DNA of 64,000 nt, taken from contig JARWIR010000018.1 in assembly GCA_029959085.1 (NCBI GenBank), positions 3,534,001-3,598,000 of the forward strand. The letters run 5' to 3'. Source of the DNA: Nemophila menziesii (lineage: Eukaryota; Streptophyta; Magnoliopsida; Boraginales; Hydrophyllaceae). A program made the translations under genes and the position numbers. Of the stretch, positions 33,674-43,559 are shown piece after piece. Each line of letters begins with the position of its first letter. Positions within the stretch are counted from its first letter, which is position 1. A model generated the notes under the pieces. The model did not search any database and was not told the origin of the DNA. It was given only the letters and a program-made list of their open reading frames with translations.

Positions 33674-34263
33674 AAATTGTACATTTTCTCTCTTGTAACG
33701 CCATGAGTAATATATGTGTCACAGCCTGAACTTTTGTATAACATTAACCTGATCCTGGTGAGCAGCTCCACTATAATTACCATAGCTTAGGATTTGGTTT
33801 AACATACTCACATTAGGCTTAAAACGTGTAACTTGAAAGACTGGAGGGTGAATCCCCAATGGCTAAACACAAAAAGGCACTCCTGGTTCAGGGATGCCTT
33901 GCATTTGCTGATAAAACACATTTGGTGGATTGGATCCATTCAAGTTCACTCCTTGTGGAACTTTGTTTTGAACCCCCTTAAGTGGATTATCTCCTATAGG
34001 TTGGTTCAAAGGATCATCATCGGCTAAGAAACCAGGAGGATGGTTAAGGTTAGTCGTTAACTCTAGTACTTTTGGTTCTCTTTCTCTCTTTCTTTGGAGT
34101 CTAATAGCTTCTCGGGATTCGAGTGCATACACTAGTACCCGTCAACCTGAGAAGAGACAAAAACAACAAAAACGAAATAAAATGCATAAAAACTAGACAT
34201 TTTAAAACTACTATGAAAACACAAAAACTAAACCAGTACGGGAAGTGTCTCCATCTTGAACTT
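33674..34263 (-). pseudogene. Old Athila gag relic, copy A, N-terminal piece
   Basis: The minus strand at 34,132-33,863 encodes EREPKVLELTTNLNHPPGFL, DDPLNQPIGDNP and VNLNGSNPPNVFYQQMQGIP, the N-terminal part of an Athila-like gag, leading into the capsid region at about 33,674-33,850. At the position where copy B retains a primer binding site (56,141-56,158), copy A has AGTACGGGAAGTGTCTCCAT, a word copied from the neighbouring LTR. Confidence 0.78.
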
Positions 34264-37201
34264 TGTCGTCCCGTTAAAATAAAATAAACAACAACCAGTA
34301 CAGGAAGTGTCTCCATAGAGTACGGATCGCAGGTAGCAATAAATGATAAGTATAGATTCGTTCGCAGGGATGGACTGGCGATTAATGGTTTTCACGGTAA
34401 TATAAACGCGTAAAGTATGAAATTCGATTAACAAAAAGGAAATATATTTGTTTGGTTTTGAGATGATTGATAACTAAGACAAGATAAAACTAACTGAACT
34501 TAAAAGTAATAATTATCAACTAAGGATAATGGAAATAAACAGCTAGATTTAACTAAAAGATTAACTTGATGAGAGCGAAGCTTGAGGATATTGATTAATA
34601 ACACTTTATGTAGCTAATTGACTTTGCTATTACTAAGGGTGAATGGTTTAATTTTCACACTGCCAGGGATTCGAATCATACCATCTTATTAGTCTCTTGG
34701 CTTTCAAATAGGCTTAATCGCATTACCCTATGGACTACCTAGCGTGCTAATATCGTCTGATAAAAGGAACTAAGCATTCATACCATAGCTCAATAATCCT
34801 TCCCCCAATCCGGGTGTTAGTCAGATTACAACGGCTCCTGCTACTTTGTCCACAAGCACATGAGTATTTAACTCACGAATACAAATTATGGAATTTTAAA
34901 AGCAAACGTAATTCAATTAAATATCAAATTCATATCTCAAATATAATCAACAATAATAAAAAAGATAACATAATATATTATCAAAGCATCATCCAAAAAA
35001 AGGATATTATCTCTTAATCAAATTATTACAAAAAGCAGTAAAACTAATTAAAAATAAAGAGGAAATAATGTTTAACTGAAAATAAAATAGTGTTCCTGTT
35101 AAAGGTAAGAGAATATGATAATCGTTTTAGGTAGAATAGATAGTGTTGGCTTACAGCCTCCCTTAATAGGTTGTTTTAATGTGACAAATCCTCTTGTGTT
35201 TAGTGTGCTAATTACTCTTGTTTTACATATTCTATCTTGCACTCTAATTCATCAAAAAGCACTTCTTTATCATTTAGATCAAAGATTTATTGTTATATCT
35301 TAAGAAGCTAATTTTAATACAAATACTTTTAACCTTATCTTTGTATACATTGAGAATTAGCTTTCGTGATCAACTACAAAGTTTCTTAGAATGATGTTCT
35401 CTACAACTCTCGTGAAGAAAGTTTTCTGATCCGAGCATCACAGTAAATGATATACTCACTAGAAGGTGTTTTAGACCTTTGGTGCGGTATACCGCCCGCA
35501 GCACGGACTACACCACGGAGCAGGCTAGTCCGTCAGAAAGCAAGTGAATTAAGCAAGCGTTAGTGCGGTACACCGCACGAGACCCGCGGTGCACCGCAGA
35601 TTAGGGTTTTCTGCAGCAAAATGAAGACAAAAAGGCATATATCCGTTGGGGATATTAATATATCCGTTGGAGACAAATCTTATGACCGTTGGGAGCATTT
35701 TGCAGCTATAAATTGAAGGTCTTTCAAGGCTACAATTACACCTTCAACCCATATACACTAAGGGGCTTAATTGTTATCATCCAAGAAGGTGTCAAGAGCT
35801 ATACATTGTCATATCCACTCAATTAAGGAGTTAATCCAATAAGCCACAAAGTTCTATCTACTCAAGAGGAGTCTTTCATGCTTAAGTGTTATATCTACTC
35901 ATTAGGAGATTGTTAGCAAAGTAGTTTCACCCCTTAAACTCTTTGTATTTATCCTCTTAAGTCTAGTTCTTGTAATAGATAGATTAAGAGAGAATTAGAG
36001 TATCAGGAGTATACTCTGTGTCCTTGTGTTGTGATTACACAAGAGTTTCCTTCGTGGTTTCGAAGAGGTTGTCCTTCGTGTTATCGAAGAGGTTGTAAGG
36101 GTTATTGTGTTCTCGACCCGGTTAAGAGAGACACGGGATCTTAGTGAAAAGCTTGAAATCCTAAGGAGGCTTCCTTAGGTAGTGGATGTAGGGAAACCGA
36201 ACCACTATAAATCGTGTGTATCTTTCTATCCCTACACTCTTTATTTTCCGCACTTTATATGTTTGATAATATGCTAGTATGAATATTGTGATATTGATTA
36301 TCTAGTTTATCTAACTTAGATCATCTAGCATAGTAAGAGAATAGAAATTCGATTTACTTGTTTAACTTATATATCGAACCTCTAACCTATCCATTGCATG
36401 ATCCCGTAAGAGTTTGATATATTAGTTGACTTAGAAGTTTCTCTTCAACACATATAATTGTCCAAAAGATTTTTAATTAGGCATTAATCTTTTTAGTAAT
36501 CCTATTCACCCCCCTCTAGGACTTTCAGATAGGTTCATAGACAAACCCTTGTTCTTCCTCTTCATTTCGGTTCTGGTGTTTCTCTTCTCTTCCTAGTGAC
36601 TTCTAAAATGTCTGGATAATATTGCGTACTGGTGGATATCAAATGGAGGCTGAAAAATATGCTTATATAGCTCCTAAATTCGTTTGGGCTCTTCTTAGGG
36701 TTTAGAAATAGGTTTAAATGAGCCCATGTTTTTACTTTAACCAGATTTCTGGTTTGAACCACGGCACGTGCAAATGTTACAACTTCTTCGTCTTAACTCG
36801 GAACTGAGTGTCGTCACTTGCCACGTGACCCTGGATTCAAGATATTTCGGACCAAAAAGGTTTCAGGTACAAAGCTCTTACCCAAAACTTGTAGTAAAAG
36901 AAACACTCAGGTGCAATAAATTTCTAGAAAAATCTCTAACTCTTTACATTGGTTCTAAGCTCAAATTTTGCCTTAGCTTGGGGTTTCTCTTCATCTTGGA
37001 CCCTTTTATCAAGCATGTATATAAAGCTACACATTAGACGCACAATTAAAGCACAAAAATCTCTATAAACAATCATAAGTCCAAACCTAGGGGTAAAAGT
37101 GAAAATAATAAATAATAGGGAAAATCCCTTACTTAGGCCCAATAAACTTTTAAAATAATGTCTCGTGAACGGATTGATTCGTCACAAATAGAGAGACATC
37201 A
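34264..37201 (-). repeat. Old Athila LTR (minus strand), copy A, split by a copia solo LTR
   Basis: This is the 5' LTR of the old minus-strand Athila, about 1.55 kb once the copia insertion at 35,144-36,527 is disregarded. Its U3 end at 37,201 reads TGATGTCTCTCTATTTGTGA on the minus strand and begins with a 46-nt palindrome (TGATGTCTC...GAGACATTA). Gag lies on its inner side. It is shared with copy B (56,169-57,717). The inner boundary is set from the TG/CA rule and the primer site in copy B and could be off by a few bases. Confidence 0.82.
35144..36527 (+). mobile_element. Ty1/copia solo LTR (SIRE-like), copy A only
   Basis: A 1,384-bp TG...CA sequence (TGTTGGCTTACAGCC...GGACTTTCA) is flanked by GATAG at 35,139-35,143 and 36,528-36,532. 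Copy B has the empty site near 57,045. The end CCTATTCACCCCCCTCTAGG is typical of SIRE-type copia LTRs. A TATA box (TATAAAT, 35,707-35,713) and the promoter-proximal part are recognisable. GC-rich palindromes such as GCGGTATACCGC (35,484-35,495) are present. No internal coding region remains. Confidence 0.92.
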
Positions 37202-37329
37202 GGAATCTGTTCTTGTTTGTACCAATTTCCATGTATAATATTCCCAAATTAAGCATAAAATTGAATTATTTCATACATAAACATGACAATAATTTGTAGA
37301 TTGTCAATATAACTAGTCACATGCTATAT

Positions 37330-37990
37330 GAGTTAATTAATATGGAAAAAGGACAAACCCTATCAATTTCCAAAGCCATACGTACATTATGTGGTTCAAT
37401 AGCAAACTCAGGATTCCGCTTGTCAAATGTTTTCTAACTAGTACCATCAACTAGATGACTTAGCAAATATTTGTCAGTGCTTTTCCCTCTATGGTGTAAA
37501 ATCATATTTTTGATGGTGTGCCTCGAAGCGTACATTTACTACAATCTTTCCGCACTGGGAAAATATCACAGTTTCTTATGTGGCCCTTTCTCCCCCTTCT
37601 TCGGATTCCACCTATATTCACCACATACCGGACAATCCTTGGGTTTTTCATTCTCTTTATAATAAAATATACGATCATTCAAATAAACATCGATCGTAAT
37701 GTATCTCATACCCAAAATTTTCAACTTTTTGTTTCACTCCTCATAAGATGAAGGCAAATTATGACCTTAGGGAAAAACACGACACAACAGTTGAAGCAGT
37801 TCGGTGTAAGAGATATTTTCCACTTGTTCTTCACTTTGATGTGCATTAACTTAGTAATAAAATTTAAATAATCGATTGACGTGAAACTGGGATACAACTC
37901 ACTTTCCATTTTCTCAAACAAAGTGTCAATACATCCACGACTCTGTCTTGGAAGATTCTCGTCACTCATCCCGGTGTCACCAGATTTACC
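37330..37990 (-). pseudogene. CACTA (En/Spm) TNP2-like transposase relic, copy A
   Basis: Minus-strand frames read, in order, DTLFEKMESELYPSF, LNFITKLMHIKVKNKW, then in other frames NPKKGEKGPHKKL, YFPSAERL, LLSHLVDGTS, TFDKRNPEFAIEPHNVRMAL. These are the conserved N-terminal words of the CACTA transposase family (Transposase_21): ...K.L..YFP...RL..., ...HP.D...W..FD...P.F....RNVRL.L. The frame is broken by shifts and stops. It is present in copy B at 57,850-58,500, so it is ancestral to the duplication. Confidence 0.82.
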
Positions 37991-38847
37991 TCAACATCAG
38001 AAGTGATCTCAAATCACCATACACGTTCATTATTTCTTCATCTACAATATTAGTAATGTTATTCATGGGAATTTTTTATTTTGCACCATATTTTGTTCAA
38101 ACCTCACAGGTTGACAAAAACTCATACCTTAAAATATGCACTCTAACTTCGTCTGTACAAATTATATTATACAAACAACGGTTACACGGAAAAAAAATGT
38201 GAGTTGTACTATCTTGTGATTTTTCAAAAATTTAATATATCTCATCACACCCGACGAATTTAATAACTTAACGGACAAATTTGACTGACATCGTCAATAA
38301 GAGTAAACAAGCAAAAAAATTTAGTATAGGAATAAAGTTACACATGTTAAAAGTTAAGGGTAAGTTGACAATCTCGTAATATCTATGAGAAAATAAAATT
38401 TATTGGATTAGGTTTTTCTATTCCAAAAAAATTAAAAAAATTGTCTAACAACCCATATCTCGATCTGTGCCCCCTGATTTCCACCCCTAGGTACAATCTT
38501 ATCATTATTCAAAGACATGGTTATAACGGGTGTAAATTTATATATATTAATTATATATTATGTGTATTTTAAAATATTGACAAATTAGAAAATAAGCTTA
38601 AAGAAATATTATTTTGAAATCTTTTATATAAAAAATCAAAGGTAAATGTGCATATGTATATTGTATACAAAAATACATATGAGAAACAAAACATATATGG
38701 AAGAGTGATAAAATGGTGACAATAAAAAGGTAATGTCTACCAAAGTCATTTTTTTATCTTCATTTAATTATCCTTACATGGATCAATCAATTGATTCTTC
38801 TATTCTAATTAATTAATTTTCCATATCTTCTGTTCAAAGAAATCAAA

Positions 38848-38850
<3 letters not shown>

Positions 38851-38902
<52 letters not shown>
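38851..38902. repeat. (AT)26 microsatellite in the PME1 upstream region
   Basis: Fifty-two bases of uninterrupted AT repeat lie about 450 bp upstream of the PME1 start. The matching place in copy B (about 59,357-59,366) has only ACATATATAG, so the expansion followed the duplication. Confidence 0.95.
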
Positions 38903-38908
<6 letters not shown>

Positions 38909-39060
38909 GATAAAAGAGTGACATAAAAATGGGATGACGTCTATCATACTCTACTCATAGAGTAATAATAAACATTATTCTTTTTATATCGTCTTTTTAT
39001 TATCTTCTAGTTGAATCTTATTATGGACCAATAAATTAATTTATTTACTCTAACCAAATT

Positions 39061-39120
39061 TTCTCTATCTTCTGTTCAAAAAATCAAAATTTCTCTATTT
39101 TCTGTTCAAAAAATCAAAAT
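39061..39120 (+). repeat. 30-bp tandem duplication in the PME1 promoter
   Basis: Two 30-bp units of the type TTCTCTATCTTCTGTTCAAA plus AAATCAAAAT occupy 39,061-39,090 and 39,091-39,120. A third, more diverged unit lies at about 38,818-38,850. The PME2 promoter has the pair at 59,525-59,584. Confidence 0.85.
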
Positions 39121-39273
39121 TTATATAGAATGGTGATAAAAGATCAATACAATAAAAATGACATTTCTCTTCTAATATATGAATCAAAATCAACTGCTTT
39201 GATAGATTATGATATAAAAGGAGAGCTAATAAAATATAATATGCATATTATTTTATTTTTACAAAATGAAATG

Positions 39274-39282
39274 TATATATAA
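39274..39282 (+). promoter_or_regulatory. TATA box of PME1
   Basis: TATATATAA is conserved at the same place in PME2 (59,739-59,747). With the usual ~30-nt spacing, transcription would begin near 39,305. This puts the ATG at 39,297 outside the mRNA and favours the ATG at 39,348 or 39,354. Confidence 0.65.
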
Positions 39283-39347
39283 ACCTACTATTTTGCATGG
39301 AAAAAATAACTAGAATAATTTATAATCATTTTTACTCATTTGATTCT

Positions 39348-41010
39348 ATGATAATGGCAAACTTAACAACATTAGTATTCTTATCATTATCATTTCTTGT
39401 AACTCTATCATTCGTTTCAACGAATTCATCAAAGTATTATAATTCAGGGTGCGCAACAGCATCATATCCTGAATTTTGTAAATACTATACTAGCAGTAAA
39501 CCCAACCATTCCAAAATCGGTCAAAAATTCGATCACTCGAATGTGGTTGTACGTATGGCTTTGGATGAAGCCATTCACACACAAAATATCATTGCACGAA
39601 GGATTAAAGACGTATTTCCAGATGAATCTGAGATGGAATCATTGAGTGATTGCTCTCAGTTCTTGGAAGGAACCATATATAGGCTTAATCGTATTACGAA
39701 AAATCCAAATAGCACCTTTTCGGAGAAACAAACATGGCTAAGTCTGGCCTTAGCAAATGTCAAGACTTGCACCAGAGGGTTTAAAGAGCTCGGCTTATTA
39801 GACCATCCTATACATTTTTTGGCTAATAATATATCGAAATTACTTAGCCGTGCGATGTCTATAAATAATGATGCAACCGGTGATCTCAAACCCGACTCGA
39901 CTATGAATGCTTACAAAACCATATCAGAAGTTTTTGCAGCTGATGACAAAGTTACATTTGTGGTGGCACAAGATGGATCAGGAAATGCTAAAACAATCCG
40001 GGAGGCTATAAATGCTGCATCAATGAGGAAAGGAACAGAAAGGTTTGTTATTTATGTGAAAGCAGGTACTTATCAAGAAAATATTGAGATAATAGAGAAT
40101 ATGAATAACATAACTCTTTTTGGCGATGGCATTGGGAAGACTATTATCACTGGCAATAAGCATGCTATGCCAGGAGTTTCCACCACCCAAACTGCTACAT
40201 TTGGTATGATATAGATCTGCTTAATATGATTAATTCATGTATAGAAAAGATTATCATATTAGATTCTAAGTTATGTCTTCTCGTACATGCATTAATCTAA
40301 AATTTGACCTATCTATGCACTAATGCTCCACAGGTATAAGAGGCGATGGATTCATTGCACGAGGTATTACATTTCGTAATACAGCAGGACCAACAGCTGG
40401 CCAAGCAGTGGCACTAAGATCACAATCAGATTTTTCTGTATATTACAAGTGCAGCTTCGAAGGGTATCAAGATACCTTATACGCACATTCTGGGAAACAA
40501 TTTTATCGTGAATGTGACATATATGGAACAGGTGATTTCATATTTGGGGATGCAACAGCAGTTTTCCAGAATTGCTGCATTTTCGGGAGGAAGTCACCAC
40601 ACAATATAGTGACTCTCACAGCACAAAATCGATCTGATAGAAAAGGAACGACAGGGTTTATAATCCATAACTCTAATATTTCATCTTCTGATAACCTCGA
40701 GGGAGTATGGGGTTCCCTTGGAAGGCCTTGGGGACCATATGCGCGAACAGTTGTCATGGGGTGTAACATTGATAGTTTTATTAACCCTATGGGTTGGTCA
40801 AGATGGGATGCTAATGCAGATGTAAATAATGTTTACTATGCAGAGTACAAAAATTATGGACCTGGATCTTCAACTACAAAAAGGGTAAAATGGAAAGGTT
40901 ATCATATTATTGATAATGCAGAAGAAGCGTCACAATTTACTGTTGGTAAATTCTTACAGGGTGATACTTGGTTACCATTTACTAATGTACCCTATACTTC
41001 CGGGCTTTAA
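39348..41010 (+). CDS. Pectin methylesterase 1 with PMEI pro-domain (two exons)
   Basis: Pectinesterase removes methyl groups from cell-wall homogalacturonan. Exons are 39,348-40,203 and 40,334-41,010. The intron is 40,204-40,333 (GT...AG, between the T-A-T-F-G and I-R-G-D-G words) and the product is 510 aa. Residues 1-~27 are a signal peptide (TTLVFLSLSFLVTLSFVS). About 35-175 is the PMEI-like pro-domain with cysteines at 35, 44, ~101 and ~138. The catalytic domain starts near 200. GTYQE, QAVAL (Gln309), YQDTLY (Gln331, Asp332), GDFIFG (Asp353) and LGRPW (Arg416) supply all five active-site residues. Spacings fit plant PMEs (22 and 21 residues between the first three sites). The usual basic R-x-L-L-type processing site before the catalytic domain is missing. 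I prefer the ATG at 39,348 because of the TATA position; 39,354 is also possible. Expression is unknown. Confidence 0.93.
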
Positions 41011-41638
41011 CATATCCGAGAGGCAATGAAGTGTTGCACATTCTGTTTTAGTAAAGAACCAAACTATAGAATGAGTAGTAGAGAAGGCCACAAACATCTT
41101 TATTTTCATTTGATTAGTCTTTTTATCCTAGCATAGGTCTTATATGCTATGACCTTCTCTTCGAAAGTGTTGTAACATTACTTATTGGCATTTATTTAAT
41201 ATATCATGCGATTATTGGAAATGAAATATATGTCTTTAAGTTTATGTAACATTTGTTCTCCTTATTGATCAACTCTAAGTAAAGTAATTGCAATAATTAA
41301 GGATTTATATGGCTTAAATAAAAATTGGTTATCTTTCATATCATGTTTGATCTTGCATTGTAGTTCTCGTGCTGGTAATATGTAAATTTATACGTTAACA
41401 GCACACACAATAGCTTAAACACAAGGGAGTGGGGTCCCTAACGATTGAGGTTTATAACCATGCCCTTATTGGCTTTACAAACCGATTCTCGAACCAAAAA
41501 TATCAGTTAAACTTTGAAAACAGAGTGCTAAATTTTAAGCTATCTTAACTCATAAATCATAATTATTCTTAAACAATCTAAAGTTAATAACATACTCACT
41601 ATAAATACTGAACAATTAACAAACATCTCATTGATTTT
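41011..41638. other. PME1 3' flank
   Basis: Non-coding. It aligns with the relic flank at 12,606-12,917 and 13,130-13,180 but lacks the MITE: ATATGTAAATTTA at about 41,379 is the empty site. It also has the TTAAACACAAGGGAGTGGGG and TCCCTAACGATTGAGG words seen in the other PME flanks. From about 41,463 the sequence is unrelated and leads to the receptor-kinase fragment. Confidence 0.65.
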
Positions 41639-41886
41639 GCACGAGAAATGGAAAAGTTCGATAAAGTAAATAAATTATTCATCTGATAATTGTTGTGCTT
41701 CAAAGAACCGATAATTCTCGAAACGAAAATTACAGCTTGGTCCAACAACTCTCCCTCCTTTCCTCCCACTAAAACAAGTCGGAATAAATCCAACAGCTTT
41801 ATCGATGCAAGTACTACAATTCTCGCGAGATAAATCAGGTGTACATTGCACAAATGCATAAATTGTCGGCACATCAGTGGCACTTC
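41639..41886 (-). pseudogene. DUF26 (Gnk2-type) domain fragment of a cysteine-rich receptor-like kinase
   Basis: The minus strand at 41,872-41,675 reads YAFVQCTPDLSRENCSTCID, then GRVVGPSCNFRFENYRFF. This carries the C-x8-C-x2-C signature and the following SCN-x-R word of the secreted antifungal-type DUF26 domain found in plant cysteine-rich receptor kinases. Only part of one domain is present, cut on the right by transposon-like sequence at about 41,888. A receptor-kinase fragment of the same family with membrane segment and kinase start lies at 62,088-62,435, also on the minus strand and also beyond a PME. The two may derive from one ancestral gene. Confidence 0.75.
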
Positions 41887-41887
41887 T

Positions 41888-42131
41888 ATAGGGGGTTGGG
41901 TTGGGTTGGGCTATATGGGTTAATAAGAATTGGGTTGGGTTGGGTTTCGAATTACGTATACATATAATTATAAAAAAAACCTTATAGGGCCGGTTCGGTT
42001 CCGGTCCCTAATAAAAACACAACATGTGAGAACCGCACCGCTGGAGTCTGGCGCATGCCGTGCCGTGCCGTGCGTTGACCGGTCCGGTCCTGTCCGTAGG
42101 ACCGGTTTTCCGAAACCGATAGTCACCCCGA
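41888..42131. mobile_element. hAT element fragment with right terminus
   Basis: GC-rich words (GGGCCGGTTCGGTTCCGGTC, GACCGGTCCGGTCC, GGACCGGTTTTCCGAAACCG) end at 42,131 with ATAGTCACCCCGA, the complement of a hAT terminus of the TAGGGGTGACTAT type with one changed base. ATGCTATG follows at 42,132-42,139. The same 8 bp precede the left terminus of a hAT fragment at 61,820. AACCGCACCGCTGGAGTCTG (about 42,031) also recurs at about 62,063. The left end is missing. The GGGTTGGGTTGG-type words at 41,893-41,945 may belong to another element. Confidence 0.7.
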
Positions 42132-42139
42132 ATGCTATG

Positions 42140-43468
42140 TAATGTAATTATAATTATATAATTAAGGATTTATATTATTTAAATTAAAATTGATTGTCTA
42201 TCATATCAAGTTTGCATTTGTGATTCTTATTGAAAAAAATAAATAATATGTTGTTTATTTATACCATGATATATCAGTTTTTATCTGAATTTAAATATAA
42301 AAATAATTGAGTTTGATAACTATTCTTTTAACTGTTCATATATACTGGAAGAAAAAATTATATAATCAAATATATTATTGATTAATTTTTTATTTCATTT
42401 TTTCTCTATAAAAAAATTATGAAACATACTTTCATCATCAATTATTAATTATTCTAAGGTTCTTAGACGGTGAACAATGGATTTTCTTTAAGAAAACTCT
42501 TTGCCGCAAAACATCCAATATCCAACTAATTTGTGTTTTATGCTAGTAATCCATAAAAACTTTTTACAATTATTATCTTATTCAAATCTAATTTTATTAT
42601 ACTTGTGCGGATAACATGTAAATTTATCAATAAATTTATAATTGGTTTTCAACAAGACACAATAATTTAAACACAAGGGGTTAGGGACCACAATAACTTA
42701 AACACGCGGAAGGGGGATAGGGTCCCTAAGTATTGAGATTAATAGAAAATGCAAGGACTCATTTTTCAGTCCTTCAAATATTTTTAGTAAGATTTTACAA
42801 TACCTTTAATCTGAAGGATAGAAATAACGATTATATCACATATAATACAACAGAAAATTAACATTGCAATCCAATAAAATCTATCTAGAGCGATTTAAGA
42901 ATTTAAACAGATACAAAATTTCGATTACATATCTTAAGCTGTTGTATGAAAATCGAATTGCATAATCCCAACTTCAAAAACTTGAAGCTTCCACGCTTTG
43001 CACACCGCTTTCAGAATCAAATTCTGGCTTGGAGAAAAAAAACCTTTTGTTTTCCTGTGTTTTTTTTCTTTTGGAAGAAAACTGATGGGAAAATAATATC
43101 TGTATAATGATTTCTCATTATACTTATATTAACTCAAGAGAAGAAAATGAAAAGACAAGAAGTCGAAAAGTTAGGAACGTATAATGAAATAAATGCATGC
43201 CACAATATATAAAAAAATATTTTCTTTACAGTTGAAAGTATAAATCATCAAAATATTATCAACTAATGTTCAATTATATTACAAGTTGATGGGGTTTGGG
43301 GCAAAATTCCAACACAATCTTCTTATTTTTTGTCTAAACTATATATATCTCCATTGAGATTATGAATGACAATAATATAGAGATACAGTGGTTCATTAAA
43401 GTTGGAATTTCGGTTTACAATATCCACTTATTTATAACCGACAGCCAATTTTTTAGGGCCATCAAATG
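42140..43468. other. PME 3'-flank relics leading into copy B (no gene)
   Basis: From 42,140 to about 42,235 the sequence (AATTAAGGATTTATATTATT, TATCATATCAAGTTTGCATT) is another PME 3' flank. Copy B proper begins at about 42,268 and is collinear with 1,815-3,134, again containing the TTTAAACACAAGGGGTTAGGG words (about 42,665). No coding region is visible. Confidence 0.6.
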
Positions 43469-43559
43469 ATGCGGATTCTTTTTTTTTTTTGTCGAATGCA
43501 TCATACATTAAATAATCAAAAAGTTCATTACATCGTATCCTTTCCCTAATGGATAAAAG

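Larger units (their letters stand above)
37991..39270. promoter_or_regulatory. PME1 upstream region
   Basis: No gene is supported. It aligns with 58,500-59,735 upstream of PME2. It contains the (AT)26 microsatellite at 38,851-38,902, found only in copy A, and a 30-bp tandem duplication at 39,061-39,120 found in both copies. It is very AT-rich near the gene. Confidence 0.55.
1815..41250 (+). repeat. Segmental duplication, copy A
   Basis: From about 1,815 this segment aligns in the same orientation with 42,268-61,810 (copy B) in the same feature order: PME-flank relic, LINE, Athila reverse transcriptase relic, 206-bp repeat, MITE, RNase H-like fragment, Athila gag and LTR, CACTA relic and PME gene. 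The size difference is accounted for mainly by the two LTR elements, two solo LTRs and the SINE found only in copy A. Homology fades in the PME1 3' flank. The exact right breakpoint is uncertain. Confidence 0.9.

Noticed and set aside
34101..34434. Overlapping 68-71-aa frames over the old Athila LTR/primer region
   Set aside because: They span the LTR boundary and primer site, so they are non-coding retroelement sequence.
37948..38202. 84-aa frame with a hydrophobic stretch (and 58,465-58,719)
   Set aside because: It lies opposite and beyond the CACTA relic. It has no recognisable domain and no supporting start context, and openness in both copies follows from the duplication.
39297..39347. 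Upstream in-frame ATG of PME1 (and 59,731 or 59,761 for PME2)
   Set aside because: They sit at or before the expected transcription start set by the TATA box, and would place 17 or more non-signal residues before a good signal peptide.
41893..41945. GGGTTGGGTTGG run as a telomere or G-quadruplex gene-regulatory site
   Set aside because: It adjoins hAT-like DNA with similar G-rich words, so a transposon end is the simpler explanation.
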